Shown piece after piece: positions 19,041 to 30,360 of a stretch of 64,000 bases of DNA. Position numbers and translations under genes: made by a program. The stretch lies in contig BLSF01000039.1 of NCBI GenBank assembly GCA_012862575.1, positions 125,695 to 189,694 on the forward strand, given 5' to 3'. Numbering within the stretch: the stretch's first letter is position 1; each line of letters begins with the position of its first letter. The notes beneath the pieces were generated by a model. The model worked only from the letters and a program-made list of their open reading frames with translations. It was not told where the DNA came from and did not search any database. The DNA comes from Parietichytrium sp. I65-24A (Eukaryota > Sar > Bigyra > Thraustochytrida > Thraustochytriidae).

Positions 19041-21000
19041 TTCGTTCCGAACATTCGCTGCTAAACACTACAAACGATGGTCACGTTGGCCATCGTCGGA
19101 CACCGGCAAGCCGCCATTCTCGAACAGACAACTTAGACGTGAGACTGCCAAGCCTATCCCGCACTGGCAGGCTCTCACTTGAACGGCAAAGAGCCAGCAG
19201 CACTTGCCCGACTGTGAATTCAGACTTGCAACCCAGCTCCATTGAACTGCAACGAAGCGTGGGCTGGGGACGTGGTAGGGCCAGTTGGCTCAATAGTTCC
19301 GAGCGCGTCAAAACGGAGCCGTCGGAACCGTCGGAACCGTCGCCAGGAGCTGAGTGTTAATCAATGAACGATAAATGATGAATGCCTTATCTTCCGGTGC
19401 TCCTGGCACTCAGGCGCTGCAAGAATGAATGCGCGCAAGTGTCCAGCATCAGACGGTTACACAGGCACTGTACTTGATTTCCTCAAAGTCAGTCAAATTT
19501 GATCGGAACTCTTATAACAAAAATAATGGGGGCGAAGAAACTGGAATTCGGAAGAAGTGCACGTCGACCATCTTTCATGGACATGCTCATGAATGATGTT
19601 CTGAATGCCTGTAAAAAGAAAAGAAAAGAACGAAATGATTTTGATTTCTCTGCATTTGTATTATTTCATTGAACAACCACGTTCCAACTGAATGAAATGC
19701 AACGTAAACTCACAGTCGAAAAAGAAAATGAAAGGAGCAAAAGTGAGCCAAGTCATGCCAAGTCAAAAGAAGAAAGATCGCTTTCCTTTCTTTCTTGCTA
19801 ACTGCCAACAATCAATCACAATCTAATCAATCGATGACTCGTGAAACTCGTGAACCACCGCCTTGACTCCTACTCCAATCCATAACCAAGAGCCTACCAG
19901 CTTTCCCTCATTGCTAGCGCACACTGGTGTGAGCCAGTCAGCCTTGCACCTCTTATCCAATACATAAACACTCCTACTACCGAAAGCCGCCGTTATGCGC
20001 TCGCTACAGGAGGGGCGTAGGACGCCTTACGCAGTAATTCATAGCTTCACAGTCAGTCTCTCAGTGGCTCTTTTTCGCGCAGCGTAAGTGCGGTCCTACT
20101 CATTCCCCCATCTGACCACTACCGTCCCCCGGCGTAGCTTACCCTCCCGCTACCTACAATAAGCTGCGTGGGTACGTCCCTACCACAGCCGCTATCCATC
20201 CTTACAGCGAAGCAGCATGGCCCTGGCCCTGGACGAGAGTGAGTACCAAGTTCAGGTGGTAGCAGTAGATAACAATCCCGGTAGGAGTTCGCGCTCCTAT
20301 GCTGCTACGCTCCCATGCTGCAATGCTGCAATGCTCATGTGCTCCTACGAGTATCGGGTAGGAAAGTACGCGCGTGTCTTAGCAAGTGGGCATCGCGTGA
20401 ATGAGTTGGGATGAGCGATGATGAGCAGATGGAAGATGAGAGACAAAAGACAAAAGCCAAACAAAGCAAACTAGTTTTCTTTCTCTCTCTCTCTGTTTCG
20501 CAGAGCCCGAAAGGAACGCACGATATAGACAGGCAGAGTGCCAAGTGAGAGGGAAGAAATAGTGCGCGGACCTAAGACACGGAATACAGCCCTGGAACGG
20601 TGCACGCACAGGGGCACAGGAGCACGGACACACACACACGCTTACACGGGCACTCGTTTTGTTGGGCGAGCGGAACGAGGACCTCTGCCGGCACTTTGTT
20701 GATTGGTGGACGGTCGGAGGAAGTGGGACGCCTCCGGCTTTGAATAGACTTGGCTGTGTGCTTTTGGTCCTCACGTAGAGATCAGGAGAGAGCTCCGGCT
20801 TGTTGATAGGGGGCTCTTCAGGTGTTGGGGACAAAATAAGGATAGATATTCGCACCCACTTTGCAAGTGAAAGGCATACGGAGCGTGGATTGGAAGGCAC
20901 TTTTGAGGTCGGTGGACCGGTTGATGCTGCCGAGTTGCGCGCTGTCGGATCACAAAATCTGGGGCCAGTTGTGGCGTAACAGACCTGGTAACGAGGAAAG
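19041..21000. other. Intergenic region upstream of bestrophin gene
   Basis: No supported gene. It holds one TGACTGTGA motif on the minus strand (20047-20055), a short CT run near 20480 and a CACA run near 20630. The last few hundred bases should contain the bestrophin promoter; no clear TATA element is seen. Confidence 0.5.
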
Positions 21001-22452
21001 ATGATTGTGTATGACAACAGGGACTTGACGCTGATCCTGCGGGCAACCGGGTCGGCGCTGCTCAATGTGCGGTCCATTACCCCTGCGCTTATTTCGTTCA
21101 TGATTGCCTTCATGGCCGATGGCCTCACGGGGTTCAAGGAATACCTCGATGATCGGCTCGGATCGCCAACAGTGTACTTTAATGGAGTTGCTTTCCTCGT
21201 TTCCTTCGTGGTAGTCTTCCGCTCACAGCTGGCGTATCAGCGATTCTTCGGAGCTCTCAACAGCTACTTTCGCATGAAAGCACGTCTCCTCGACCTCGTG
21301 ACTCAAATGCGCTCCTTTTACCTGTCCAACGAGGAGAAGAGCGTCGCTATGAAGGAAAATGTATTCCGATGGATCAGGCTCTATCACAAGCTGGCGCTGA
21401 CGCGGCTGCGTGGCGGCTACATCGAGGAGATCTACCTGAAGAACTTGGTGACGGACGAAGAGCTGGAGATCCTCGCTTCGGCTAGAGAGCGCAACCAGGT
21501 CGTCACCTACTGGATTACCCGCGCCCTCTCGGAGCACATCAACTATTTTCACGCCCCACCTCCCATAGTCGGCCGTTTGTTCCAGCTTGCTTCGGACGCC
21601 GACCTGGAGTTCAACGGCGCCTTGATGGTTGCGGAGACTCCATTTCCTTTTCCGTACGCCCAACTTACGTCAATCCTGCTCGTTATTTGGATGATCACCA
21701 CGCCGCTCTTTGTCGCCCGATGGGTGAACTCTGATCCGTATTTGAGTGCAGGCCTTGCATTTTTAAGTACGTGGATCATCTTTGCTGTGAATGAGAGCGC
21801 TGTGAACCTCGAAAGTCCAACCGATGGAGACTCGAACGACATTCCACTTCTGTATTACGACGTGGTTTTTGATCTATCCATGGAAACCGCCCAGTTCCAA
21901 CGCGCTCCTCGCAAGGCATTCGAGTCTGAAAGCAAGTGCTATCTGGGCCACCACGCGAAGCGCCGCTCTGCAACAAGAGGCTTCAATAGCAACAAAGATC
22001 TCACCAAATCACCATCTACCGCGTCTGGGACTTGGCAAGCAATCTCAAGTTTTTTGCTCCGTGCAAACACTCAAGCGAGTAAGAACAGAAACGATTCGGA
22101 TGATCTGAACTCGGTGGTGCATTTGGATGAGATGGAGCAGAACAGGGCAGAAGAGGATTTTCAAGATATGGAAGGTGGTGTATCACCGGAAGGAGTGACA
22201 ATCGAAGAGGAAGAGCAGGACTTGCGCTTCGTCCCGGAACAAGAGGCAAGGGTTTTATTTGACATGGATATGACCGAGCCTCCCCGCCTCACCTGGAAAC
22301 AAATCTTTCCCAACTGGATGTGCGACAATGGATGCACTCGGGCCCTCTCTCGATCGAAGAACATGGCAAAGATGCATCTTCGCGAGAGGATCCAGGTCAA
22401 CGTTGACGCCTCCACGCTCCGTGCTCAAGGCAAATTCTCAAAGTTTATCTGA
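21001..22452 (+). CDS. Bestrophin-family anion channel
   Basis: Single exon, 483 residues. The first about 300 residues are a bestrophin/RFP-TM domain. It starts with MIVYDNRDLTLIL, then hydrophobic helices near 25-40 and 58-75 (YFNGVAFLVSFVVVFRSQLAYQRF, the conserved pore-helix region), a long cytosolic-type helical segment, the conserved ETPFPFPYAQL motif, two more hydrophobic helices (ILLVIWMITTPLFVARW and AGLAFLSTWIIFAVNE) and the post-helix ESPTDGDSNDIPL motif. The last corresponds to the Ca2+-clasp or GNDANDLPL region of animal and plant members. Known members conduct chloride or bicarbonate; in algae and plants some sit in thylakoids and shape pH and bicarbonate supply. No clear transit peptide is visible, so location is open. 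The 180-residue C-terminal tail is acidic and disordered. Confidence 0.92.
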   Translation: MIVYDNRDLTLILRATGSALLNVRSITPALISFMIAFMADGLTGFKEYLDDRLGSPTVYFNGVAFLVSFVVVFRSQLAYQRFFGALNSYFRMKARLLDLVTQMRSFYLSNEEKSVAMKENVFRWIRLYHKLALTRLRGGYIEEIYLKNLVTDEELEILASARERNQVVTYWITRALSEHINYFHAPPPIVGRLFQLASDADLEFNGALMVAETPFPFPYAQLTSILLVIWMITTPLFVARWVNSDPYLSAGLAFLSTWIIFAVNESAVNLESPTDGDSNDIPLLYYDVVFDLSMETAQFQRAPRKAFESESKCYLGHHAKRRSATRGFNSNKDLTKSPSTASGTWQAISSFLLRANTQASKNRNDSDDLNSVVHLDEMEQNRAEEDFQDMEGGVSPEGVTIEEEEQDLRFVPEQEARVLFDMDMTEPPRLTWKQIFPNWMCDNGCTRALSRSKNMAKMHLRERIQVNVDASTLRAQGKFSKFI

Positions 22453-24150
22453 AACGATGCGCGGCCAAGCGCTAGAGACCTTGTCTTGTCTTGACAATTA
22501 TGGGTCCATTTGGCCGCCTAGCTCAGTGCGCTGGCGTTTCTAGTCTCGCTCAAGTGCTCGCCCGTCCAAACACGACTTGCGACTTGGCGTTGCTGTCACG
22601 AACCCTCCTTGGCGTGTACTTGACATTGACTGACTGACTGACTGACTGTGAACATAAATTCTCTGTATGAAAACAAAACAGCAAACACATCCGACTATTT
22701 TTCTTTTTCTAACTGTTATACTGGCTCCTTTCACTCCTTTGTCACGGTTCCACGTCGTGCAACGCACTTGAACCATCTCGAACCCCTGTTTTGCCATTTT
22801 CCGCCCCTAATACTACTACATATTACTCCTACCAAGCTTTCCTTCACTGGTGAGTGGTTTGGTTTGGTTTGGTTAGTATGGTTTGGTTTTGGTACAACGA
22901 GCGCTTCGGGATCAACGAAGCGGCTCCCTCCTACGTCACCTTTACGATCGCTAGCACCATGGGTCTCCACCCGACTTCGTCTTCGAAGCATCAGGCAGAC
23001 GTCAGCCCAGCGTGCCTCTTCCACCTCTTCCCTTTCATCAAGCAAAGAGTTGCGCGTCTTGCATGGCAAAATTCAACAATCGCAGACAGACATGCGGGCA
23101 TTGGCAATGCCATTGACATTCATTTCCCTTGTGTGACTTTTTGACACTTTGACATTGCGCTGCAGCGCAGTTCGTTGGAATGCATTGCAGACTGCATGGC
23201 CTTGCCTTGCCCTCCGAAACCTCCTGGTATTGTTATGTTTTAAAATAAGAGAGCACAGACGAAACTCGGACGTGCATCGTGCAACGTGCCTAGCAAGTCG
23301 CTGCCTGCGAGTACTCTCGCGATCGCGAACTCTCTCTCCCCTACCGCTCCACTGCACGCTGGCGGAATCAGAAGCTTTTCATTTTGCATTTTGCAAACAA
23401 AATACCAATAACAAATTAAACATGAGCTGGCGGATTGTCGCGTCAGTGCAGAAGAAACCAAACAGAGAAAACTTGCAAAAGAAACCACAAGGCTTTCCGA
23501 AAGCTGTCTGTCGAGACACTGCGCTGCTCTACCGCGAGCTACGCGGACCTCTAGCCTCCGTGGCTGCGGCGCTGCGGAGACGTGTTGTATTTGTAAACAA
23601 CTCATGAACTTCTGACTGATCTGGTCGCAGCCAAGCGCGCTAAGCCAAGTAGCACGAGCCTCGGAGTGCACTAACCCTGCCTGCCTGCCACTGTGAGCAT
23701 CTGTGAGCTACTACTTCTCGCGGTCCATCTATCACATATCATCTATTATCATCTATCATCGATCTCCTATCGACTATCGACTATCTCTCTACCATGGGCT
23801 CAAGCTTCCCTCGATGTGTTGTTGTTTGTTATTTGTTATTTGTTATCTTTGCCTTGGCGACCTTGCTGCGTGGCCTTTGCGAGACTTGAGCGTAGCGCAA
23901 CGCATCGCATCGCATTGTATCGCATTGTATCGCCCGCGGCGCTTAGCGTATCGTCCCTCGACGCGCGCCTCTCTCTGGTTCACTTTGCCAGCCAGTCAGT
24001 CAGTTGGTTATCCCTGCAGTCTCTCTGCCTTTGCAGCGAGCGCAGAAAAGGGGTTGAGGGAAAAGGAAGAGACGAGCGAGCGAGAGGAGCTCGTCGAGAG
24101 AGCGGTGTACAGAAACAAGCAGGGGGCGGGAACAGGACAGCAAGGGAACC
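22453..24150. other. Intergenic region upstream of the E2 gene
   Basis: No supported gene. It contains a TGAC tandem run with one TGACTGTGA at 22643-22651, a GGTTT run near 22858 and a GAGTACTC palindrome at about 23309. Bases 24030-24140 are purine-rich and likely form the 5' UTR of the E2 gene. Confidence 0.5.
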
Positions 24151-25581
24151 ATGGCGCTGTGGCTCGGACTCAGTCGCGGTCTCATGCGGCGATCGGCCGC
24201 TCATGTAATGTGGACGAGGACGCTTGCAAGCGGGCTCCCGCAGCACACCAAACTCACGCTTCCAGCTCTGTCTCCTACCATGACGGAGGGCGTGATAGCG
24301 GGATGGGTCAAGCAGGAGGGCGAGGAGGTCCAAGCTGGGCAGCCGGTGTGCGAAATTGAAACTGACAAGGCCACGGTTGACTTTGAGGTACAGGATGACG
24401 GTTTTCTGGCCAAGATCCTGGTCCAGGCTGGAGGAAAACCCATGCCGGTGGGCCAGGTCATCGGCATTGTCGTAGAGGACAAGGAGGACATTGCTGCATT
24501 CGCAGATGTCACAATAGAGGATTTTGCCAAGGATGGCGGCGCACCGGAACCGAAATCGGAGAAGCCGGCCGAGAGTAAGCCTTCGCAGCCAGCGCCAGAG
24601 AAGCAGAGCACCTCCGCAGCAAAGTCCGAGTCCTCTATCCCACTGCCATCGTCGTCGGGATCCAAGGGCGATCGTGTTTTTGCAAGTCCTCTCGCCCGTC
24701 TTATCGCCTCTGAAAAAGGCCTAGACCTCGCCAAGATGGTAGGTACTGGTCCAAATGGTCGCATCGTTCGTGCTGATGTGGAGGAGTTTGCAAAGTCTGG
24801 AGCTGCCGCACAGCAACAGCCGCAGCAAGAGCAAGAGCAGGCCGCTGGATCTGGGTCGTCGGAGCAGGCAATGGTTTCTGCAGGTGGCAACTACTTTGAC
24901 ACACCAGTGTCCTCAGATCACCAGATGCTGGCAAAGCAATTGGAGAAGAGCAAGCAGGAGATTCCGCACTACTACCTCAATACCGACGTGGATATCTCTG
25001 GGCTCCTAGATATTCGCAGCAAGCTGAACAACGGCCTTGACGAGAATGCACACATTGCTGTGAACGACTTTGTGATCCGTGCTGCCGCGCTCGCCATGAG
25101 CCGCGTTCCAGACGTTAATGCATCCTGGGGCAAGACGTTTATCCGCAAATACAAGGACGTGGACATCAACGTTGCTGTCATCAACAAGGACGAGAATGCT
25201 ATTCTCATGCCTGTTCTTCGCGGCGCCAACAAGAAAGGTCTCTCCGCTATCTCGCAGGAGTCCCGTGATTTCTTGCAATCGGAGGACAACGCTGACTACG
25301 GCGTGGGAACCTTCACCATTAGCAACCTCGGAGCCTTTGGACTTCGGACTTTCACCCCAATTGTTAGAGAGCCACAGGCGTGCAGTCTTGGAGTGGGCGC
25401 AATTACTAAACGAGCAGTGCCCGGCGAGCTGGACGCTGCCGGAAACCCGACTGTCAAAGTTGTGACCTTGATGACCGTTACTCTGTCTTGCGATCACCGT
25501 GTGGTGGATGGCGCTGTGGGCGCCGCTTGGTTGCAGGAGTTTAAGCACCTCTTGCAAAACCCAATCAGCATGTTGCTCTAA
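24151..25581 (+). CDS. DLAT: Dihydrolipoamide acetyltransferase, E2 of mitochondrial pyruvate dehydrogenase
   Basis: Single exon, 476 residues, start in a CCATGG context. It transfers the acetyl group from E1-bound hydroxyethyl-TPP to CoA and forms the core of the complex. Layout: a basic, Ser/Arg-rich N-terminus typical of a mitochondrial presequence ([15 protein letters not shown]); one lipoyl domain at about 34-108 with the lipoyl-Lys motif ETDKATVDF (K73); an Ala/Pro/Ser linker; a peripheral-subunit-binding domain at about 176-212 ([16 protein letters not shown] through [11 protein letters not shown]); a second flexible Q/E linker; and the catalytic domain from about 240, ending with DHRVVDGA (His449, Asp453) and NPISMLL. 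One lipoyl domain fits fungal and many protist E2s. The catalytic signature and C-terminus favour the pyruvate form over the 2-oxoglutarate or branched-chain forms. Confidence 0.95.
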   Translation: MALWLGLSRGLMRRSAAHVMWTRTLASGLPQHTKLTLPALSPTMTEGVIAGWVKQEGEEVQAGQPVCEIETDKATVDFEVQDDGFLAKILVQAGGKPMPVGQVIGIVVEDKEDIAAFADVTIEDFAKDGGAPEPKSEKPAESKPSQPAPEKQSTSAAKSESSIPLPSSSGSKGDRVFASPLARLIASEKGLDLAKMVGTGPNGRIVRADVEEFAKSGAAAQQQPQQEQEQAAGSGSSEQAMVSAGGNYFDTPVSSDHQMLAKQLEKSKQEIPHYYLNTDVDISGLLDIRSKLNNGLDENAHIAVNDFVIRAAALAMSRVPDVNASWGKTFIRKYKDVDINVAVINKDENAILMPVLRGANKKGLSAISQESRDFLQSEDNADYGVGTFTISNLGAFGLRTFTPIVREPQACSLGVGAITKRAVPGELDAAGNPTVKVVTLMTVTLSCDHRVVDGAVGAAWLQEFKHLLQNPISMLL

Positions 25582-28500
25582 ATCGTTTTCAAAGCAAAAT
25601 AAAACTTTTAAAAAATATTCTTGGAATGCACGTTTAATCGGACATTGATCTCTCGCCTAACTACCGCCAAACTTGTCTTTTTAACCGCGCTTCGCAAGCA
25701 GTTCGGGCATCGGGCCGCACTGACACGCCGGCATCGTTGCGCTTTGGAACGAACATACACTGCTGGTTCCTTTGTGAAAAACTTCGACGAACCCGGAGAC
25801 CCGACGCACTCGTCAAGCTTCTCGACAGGTTTTTTCCCGCCGGCGCTCCCCCAGCCTTCCCTTCGCGTAGATTACTGTGAAAGCAAACCAAACGAACAAG
25901 GACTTTTCGGAGTAATCGTTTAGGAAGGACAAAATGCGCAGCCATCCCACGTGTATGCTGGCAAACTATTGCCACCCTTCACTTTCACTTGAGAAACCTC
26001 AAACAAGCAGATCGTTCCCACAGGTAGCCCTGCTCTTGCAAGGCGCGGATTTCCTAAGAATGCCCTCCAATTCGTGCGACACGAATGCCATCGCCTCAGC
26101 TACTCATGAAATTTGGACGTCACACAGTCCTGGGATGCTCACCGTCAATTTACATCGCCTCGCTCGTGCACAAGAATAGTCAACTCGGCTCCCAAGCTCC
26201 GCTGGCGCGACGAGCAAGATTGCCAGAGACGAGCGCAAGCCAACATGGTCAGCTCCAGCCTTTCCAGCTGGAGGCATCCGTTCTTTTTCAAAGCAGGCCC
26301 GGTTAGCAGGAAAAAACAAAACCTCACAGCACACAGTCCTCGCTGTCAATGCACAGCAGAAGCGAACGATATTGAGCAGCGGCAAATCATAATCAGTGCA
26401 CTTCGCTGTGAAATGCGCAAAGTCTTTTGCGTCGGCACAGTTCCGATAGCAATTTGAGCTTCCGGACGTGGTCGTCTTCACACGTGGCGCTCCAAGCAAG
26501 CTTCCTGTTTCGTTCCTTCATGTTATCGCAACCCACATCATCCCACGCGCTTCCAATTTCCCACCTTGTGCTCCTTTTGATACTGAGCCTGCGGAGAATC
26601 GCAACGGCGCAGTTGCACGGAGAGAGGGAGAGAGACAGTCCGCGGACACAGCTGCGTTTTGGTTTCCATTTCAGCAGACTCACGGCCAATTTGGCCGGCT
26701 CGGCCAGCGGCTCTGCCAAGATGTCCACGTGCCACGTGCCACGTGCCCCTATGGCTTAGAGTACTCTGCGCTCTAGGTCCCAAGTTTGTTCACTGCCTTT
26801 TTGTGCTCTTGTTTACAGTGTTAATTAATTTGTTTGGATAGGATTGGCTTTCGTTCATTTCATTTTCGTTCACTTCATTTTCGTTCGCAAAGTACAACTT
26901 TTGTCTACTACTCTTTGCAGACTCTGGCCTGCAAAGCACAGGCAGGCAGGGGCAGTGTATTCTGTATTCTGTATTTTTGCATCCTGTATCTGTGCTGTTG
27001 TTCTGAGCTGATGGAACGAACCGGGCGACAGAGAGAGAAGGACGCCATCGCAGTGGACGTCCCCGACTGTACTGAACTACTGTCAGTACCAGTCCTCGAC
27101 TCCCACGCCAGTGAAAGATAGCCCCAACTCTCTCGTTTCGGCCGATGACTTTTTTGGGAAAGAGTTGGTTGGCACGATTGGCACGAGGTCGCTTGTCATT
27201 GTCTTCATTCCCTTTCCTTTGCCCATCTTCACCCACGCTTGTTTGTCGCTCTCTATCTGGTAGAGTCGTCTCCTACGCCCAAGTGCCTCTGGACGGCAGT
27301 GGGAGTGTCATTCTCCATCCAATCCCTCCTTCGATTCCTTTGATGGTCATCCCTTCACGACCAACAAACCACCCACAACCACTTTCCACTCAGACGATGG
27401 CCTGTCTCTGTCTTTGTCTCTGTGTCGCTCTAATCCCTCTAAACTCTCTCCCTCATTCGCACCTCTTCGAGTCTTTCAGAATAGAAGAGACGGAGTGTAG
27501 ATGATCTGTCGGTGAATGGATGTTCATCGAGCTTCTTCCAAAATCAATCAATCAATAAAAAATAAAGTGATTTGGAAGGCTCGTTCATCCATGTCCATCC
27601 CAACTTTCCAACATTGATCCAAATTCCCAACATTTCACAGTCAGTCTATAGAGTCTATGAAAGTAGTGCTCTGTAGCACTGGTACTCCGTGATACTCAGT
27701 GCCCGCGTATAAATCCAACCAAAGCCACCAAAGCCTGGGATTGACGCCATTCCTCCTCTGCCTTCTTCTGTTTCTGTTGCAGTTGCTGTTCAAATTGAAA
27801 ACTTGAAAAGCAACAGTTTTGTGGAATTGGAATAAATCGTTTGATTTGACTTCTTGTTTTTGTTTTGTTATGTTTTGCGGGAGAGTAAGAGCATTTCCAG
27901 TGTCTGCTTCCGTTCGCAAATCAGTGAGCCCAATAGCACCAATAGCACCAATAGCGAAGGACCGTTCGGAGGCCTAGCGAAGGGCGTACCGAGACCTACT
28001 AAAAGGAGACCTTTAGCGGAGACTGTATAGTTCAGCTTGGGACTGAAGTGTCTGCAGCCCTCTCGGGCTCCCTAACCAGTATTAGCGCCGGGAGCTAGCA
28101 CTATTGTTTTCAATTGGTTCGCACTAATTGACAGTGGCATCACGATCAGTTCCAAGAATTCATCACAGTCAGTCAATCGAGCCAATTAGTTTGATTGATT
28201 GACTGATTGGTTTTTGGATTGTTTCTGTCGTGCAAAAAGTGCTCTGCATTCTATGTTCCGTATTCTGATTTGAAGCAAGGCGAAACCACGGACTTGACCC
28301 GCGCTCCGAGCCGTCGTCTTACCGCACCGTAACTATCATGCAAAATGCAAATGCACCAGATGGGCGCGCTCACTCTTCCTTCTGGCAGTTCTGTTTTCTC
28401 TGTAGGACTGACTACCCTACTACCTTACGACGCGTAAACAAAGAAACAAAGAAGATCGATACCGGTAGGGAGAAAGATCCCTGATGTCGTCTTTTTTGGT

Positions 28501-29256
28501 AGCGGGTGGATTTTCTCTGTCTCTGTGACTTGCGGCATGATAGTCATGATAGATCATCATGATAGGAACGCAATAAACAGCAATAATTAAAGCTATTATC
28601 CTCGCACTTTCGAGGTTGTCGAGGCGCTTTCCGTTCCTACGAATCCACGCACGAGTTACACGCCATATGGGAGACTCCTATTTAGACTATTAGTCGGATT
28701 GGTCTTCACAGTGTTAACCTGACTTCCGCAAACAAGTTCTCCTAGCACGATACTCTACATACCGAAAACTGTGGAGTCCTCCTACTCTTAATGATGGACA
28801 CGTGATCCCTATTCCGAGGGTCTAGATACACCCGCAACGACATCTAAAACAAGCGGTAGTCGCAGTAGAAGTACGTTAGTCCGGTGGAATAGACCCACTG
28901 CAACTGAGCGTATTGGGCCTAGTGAGAGGGTCTAATTTTCGCCTAAGTCAGAATAGCCTGGAAGAGAATTACCAAACGTATATATCTGTTCCGGTGTAGC
29001 TGTCATTAGCGTAAACGTTAAGGTTGAAGAGTTCGGAAGGACTCGGAATACTCGGAACATGAAAACGCTGAGACACAGTGCATTCATTTCACTGTCAATC
29101 CTTACCTCACATGAGAGATGATTGCCGAGTGGAACAGACCCTGAACTGGAAGACACGAGCAGGCGGAAGATTTGTTCGATCGATCATTTACACATCGACG
29201 AAATACAACGTTGACTCGCAAGCGAAGTGCGCACAACTCTCGAGCTCGGAGGCAAG
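25582..29256. other. 3.7-kb intergenic region
   Basis: No supported gene. A probable poly(A) signal for the E2 gene lies at 25598. The rest holds repeated short words (CATTTTCGTTCA-type units at 26855-26890), a GAGTACTC at about 26759, TGACTGTGA motifs on the minus strand at 27635 and 28163, and TGACAGTGA on the minus strand at 29089. Several 70-150-codon open frames lack coding character. Confidence 0.5.
25598..25603 (+). terminator. Candidate poly(A) signal of E2 gene
   Basis: An AATAAA hexamer 17 bases after the E2 stop codon, followed by an A-rich stretch. The position is close to the stop, so the 3' UTR would be very short. Confidence 0.4.
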
Positions 29257-30360
29257 ATGACGACTCTCAACACGCAGCTGACGCGGTTCGTCAAGGTGAT
29301 GAACCTGACAGAGGAGAAAACCCACCCTTCCATCATCCCTCCGCAACTCTTGCAGGAGACCAAGGCGGTGATGTTCTTCAAGAAGCTCACGAAGGGCAAG
29401 CTCTCGTCGCAAAATTCACAGGGTATCTTTTTCAAGCGCAACGGCCTGGGATGGTCCGTGCCGGTGGCGATCCAAGTCAACAGGTGCGATCTGTACTGGG
29501 GCAACTCTCCACGCGTCGACAAGTGCGATGTGGTCATTTTGCTAAAGGATGACTCGGTCGTAGAGTCTTTCAAGTCTTTTGGCCAGATTGGGTTCGACGA
29601 CAGCACCCCAAACAAGATCAAGAAGGGCATTTGCGTAGAGAACAAGGAAGTGTCCTTTATTCGCTTCGCAACCGCCCTCAGTGAGCGTCCAGACCTTCTC
29701 TCGGGAACCGGATTCTCCTATGGAATGTTCAATGGACACTTCTTTCCGGTTCACATGGAGAGCCCTTTGTTCCAGCTCCGCACCAGCAGCAACTCCAAGT
29801 TTTATGAACAATCAAGGAGTATCGACTTGGCTAGGCTTTTGGACCGTGGCGCGGTGACTGAACCAAGCAAGAACCTTCTTATTGCTGATGCACATCGTGC
29901 TCTCAGCTCTCAGTTTAACCTTCAGAAGCGCTTCCCAGAATACTACACTTCTGGGTCCAGCGAATCCCCTGAGCCACGACCTGCGGCGCTCTCAGACCCA
30001 TCCTCGCCCACTTCCCCAGACCCAGCCCTGTCTTCGAACTCCCCGACTATGGGAAGGCAGTGGTCTAGCAGCACCTGCAGCTCGCAAGGCAGCGACTCGG
30101 ATCCTGACTTCAACGGCTACGTTCCAAGATCTAGCGACCTGGGAATGTACGGGAGCGGAAGTGGCCGCGATTTGGGCATGTATAGCAGCGGAAGCAGTGG
30201 CTTTAGCGGATACGATTCCTATGCCTCCGGCAGTGGGCGCGACCTTCTCTCGCAATCCAAGATCCCTGCGCAGAGCACCTGGGAGACCAAGCGTGTTCCG
30301 CAGCCTACGGAGCCAGTCGAGCCTGTTCGTATTCGAGCCACAAGCTTTGACTTTTCCTAA
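29257..30360 (+). CDS. SYLF-domain (DUF500) lipid-binding protein
   Basis: Single exon, 367 residues from the ATG at 29257; the frame extends ten codons upstream only to a GTG. Residues of about 25-185 match the SYLF/Ysc84 fold: IPPQLLQETKAVMFFKKL at its start, then QGIFFKRNGLGWSVPVAIQV, the CDVVILLKDDSVVESF strand, and FSYGMFNGHFFPV near its end. Known SYLF proteins (Ysc84, SH3YL1) bind phosphoinositides and, in fungi, actin, often at endocytic sites. No SH3 or FYVE partner domain is fused. The C-terminal half is a low-complexity Ser/Pro region followed by a short duplication (DLGMYGSGSGRDLGMYSSGS) and an RDLLSQSKIP end. A role in membrane-cytoskeleton linkage is inferred from the family only. 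Confidence 0.85.
   Translation: MTTLNTQLTRFVKVMNLTEEKTHPSIIPPQLLQETKAVMFFKKLTKGKLSSQNSQGIFFKRNGLGWSVPVAIQVNRCDLYWGNSPRVDKCDVVILLKDDSVVESFKSFGQIGFDDSTPNKIKKGICVENKEVSFIRFATALSERPDLLSGTGFSYGMFNGHFFPVHMESPLFQLRTSSNSKFYEQSRSIDLARLLDRGAVTEPSKNLLIADAHRALSSQFNLQKRFPEYYTSGSSESPEPRPAALSDPSSPTSPDPALSSNSPTMGRQWSSSTCSSQGSDSDPDFNGYVPRSSDLGMYGSGSGRDLGMYSSGSSGFSGYDSYASGSGRDLLSQSKIPAQSTWETKRVPQPTEPVEPVRIRATSFDFS

Noticed and set aside
28279-28325. tRNA-like stretch on the minus strand (GCGGGTCAAGTCC resembling a T arm)
   Set aside because: The T loop lacks TTC, the acceptor strand has no complement in the expected place, and no permuted arrangement restores one.
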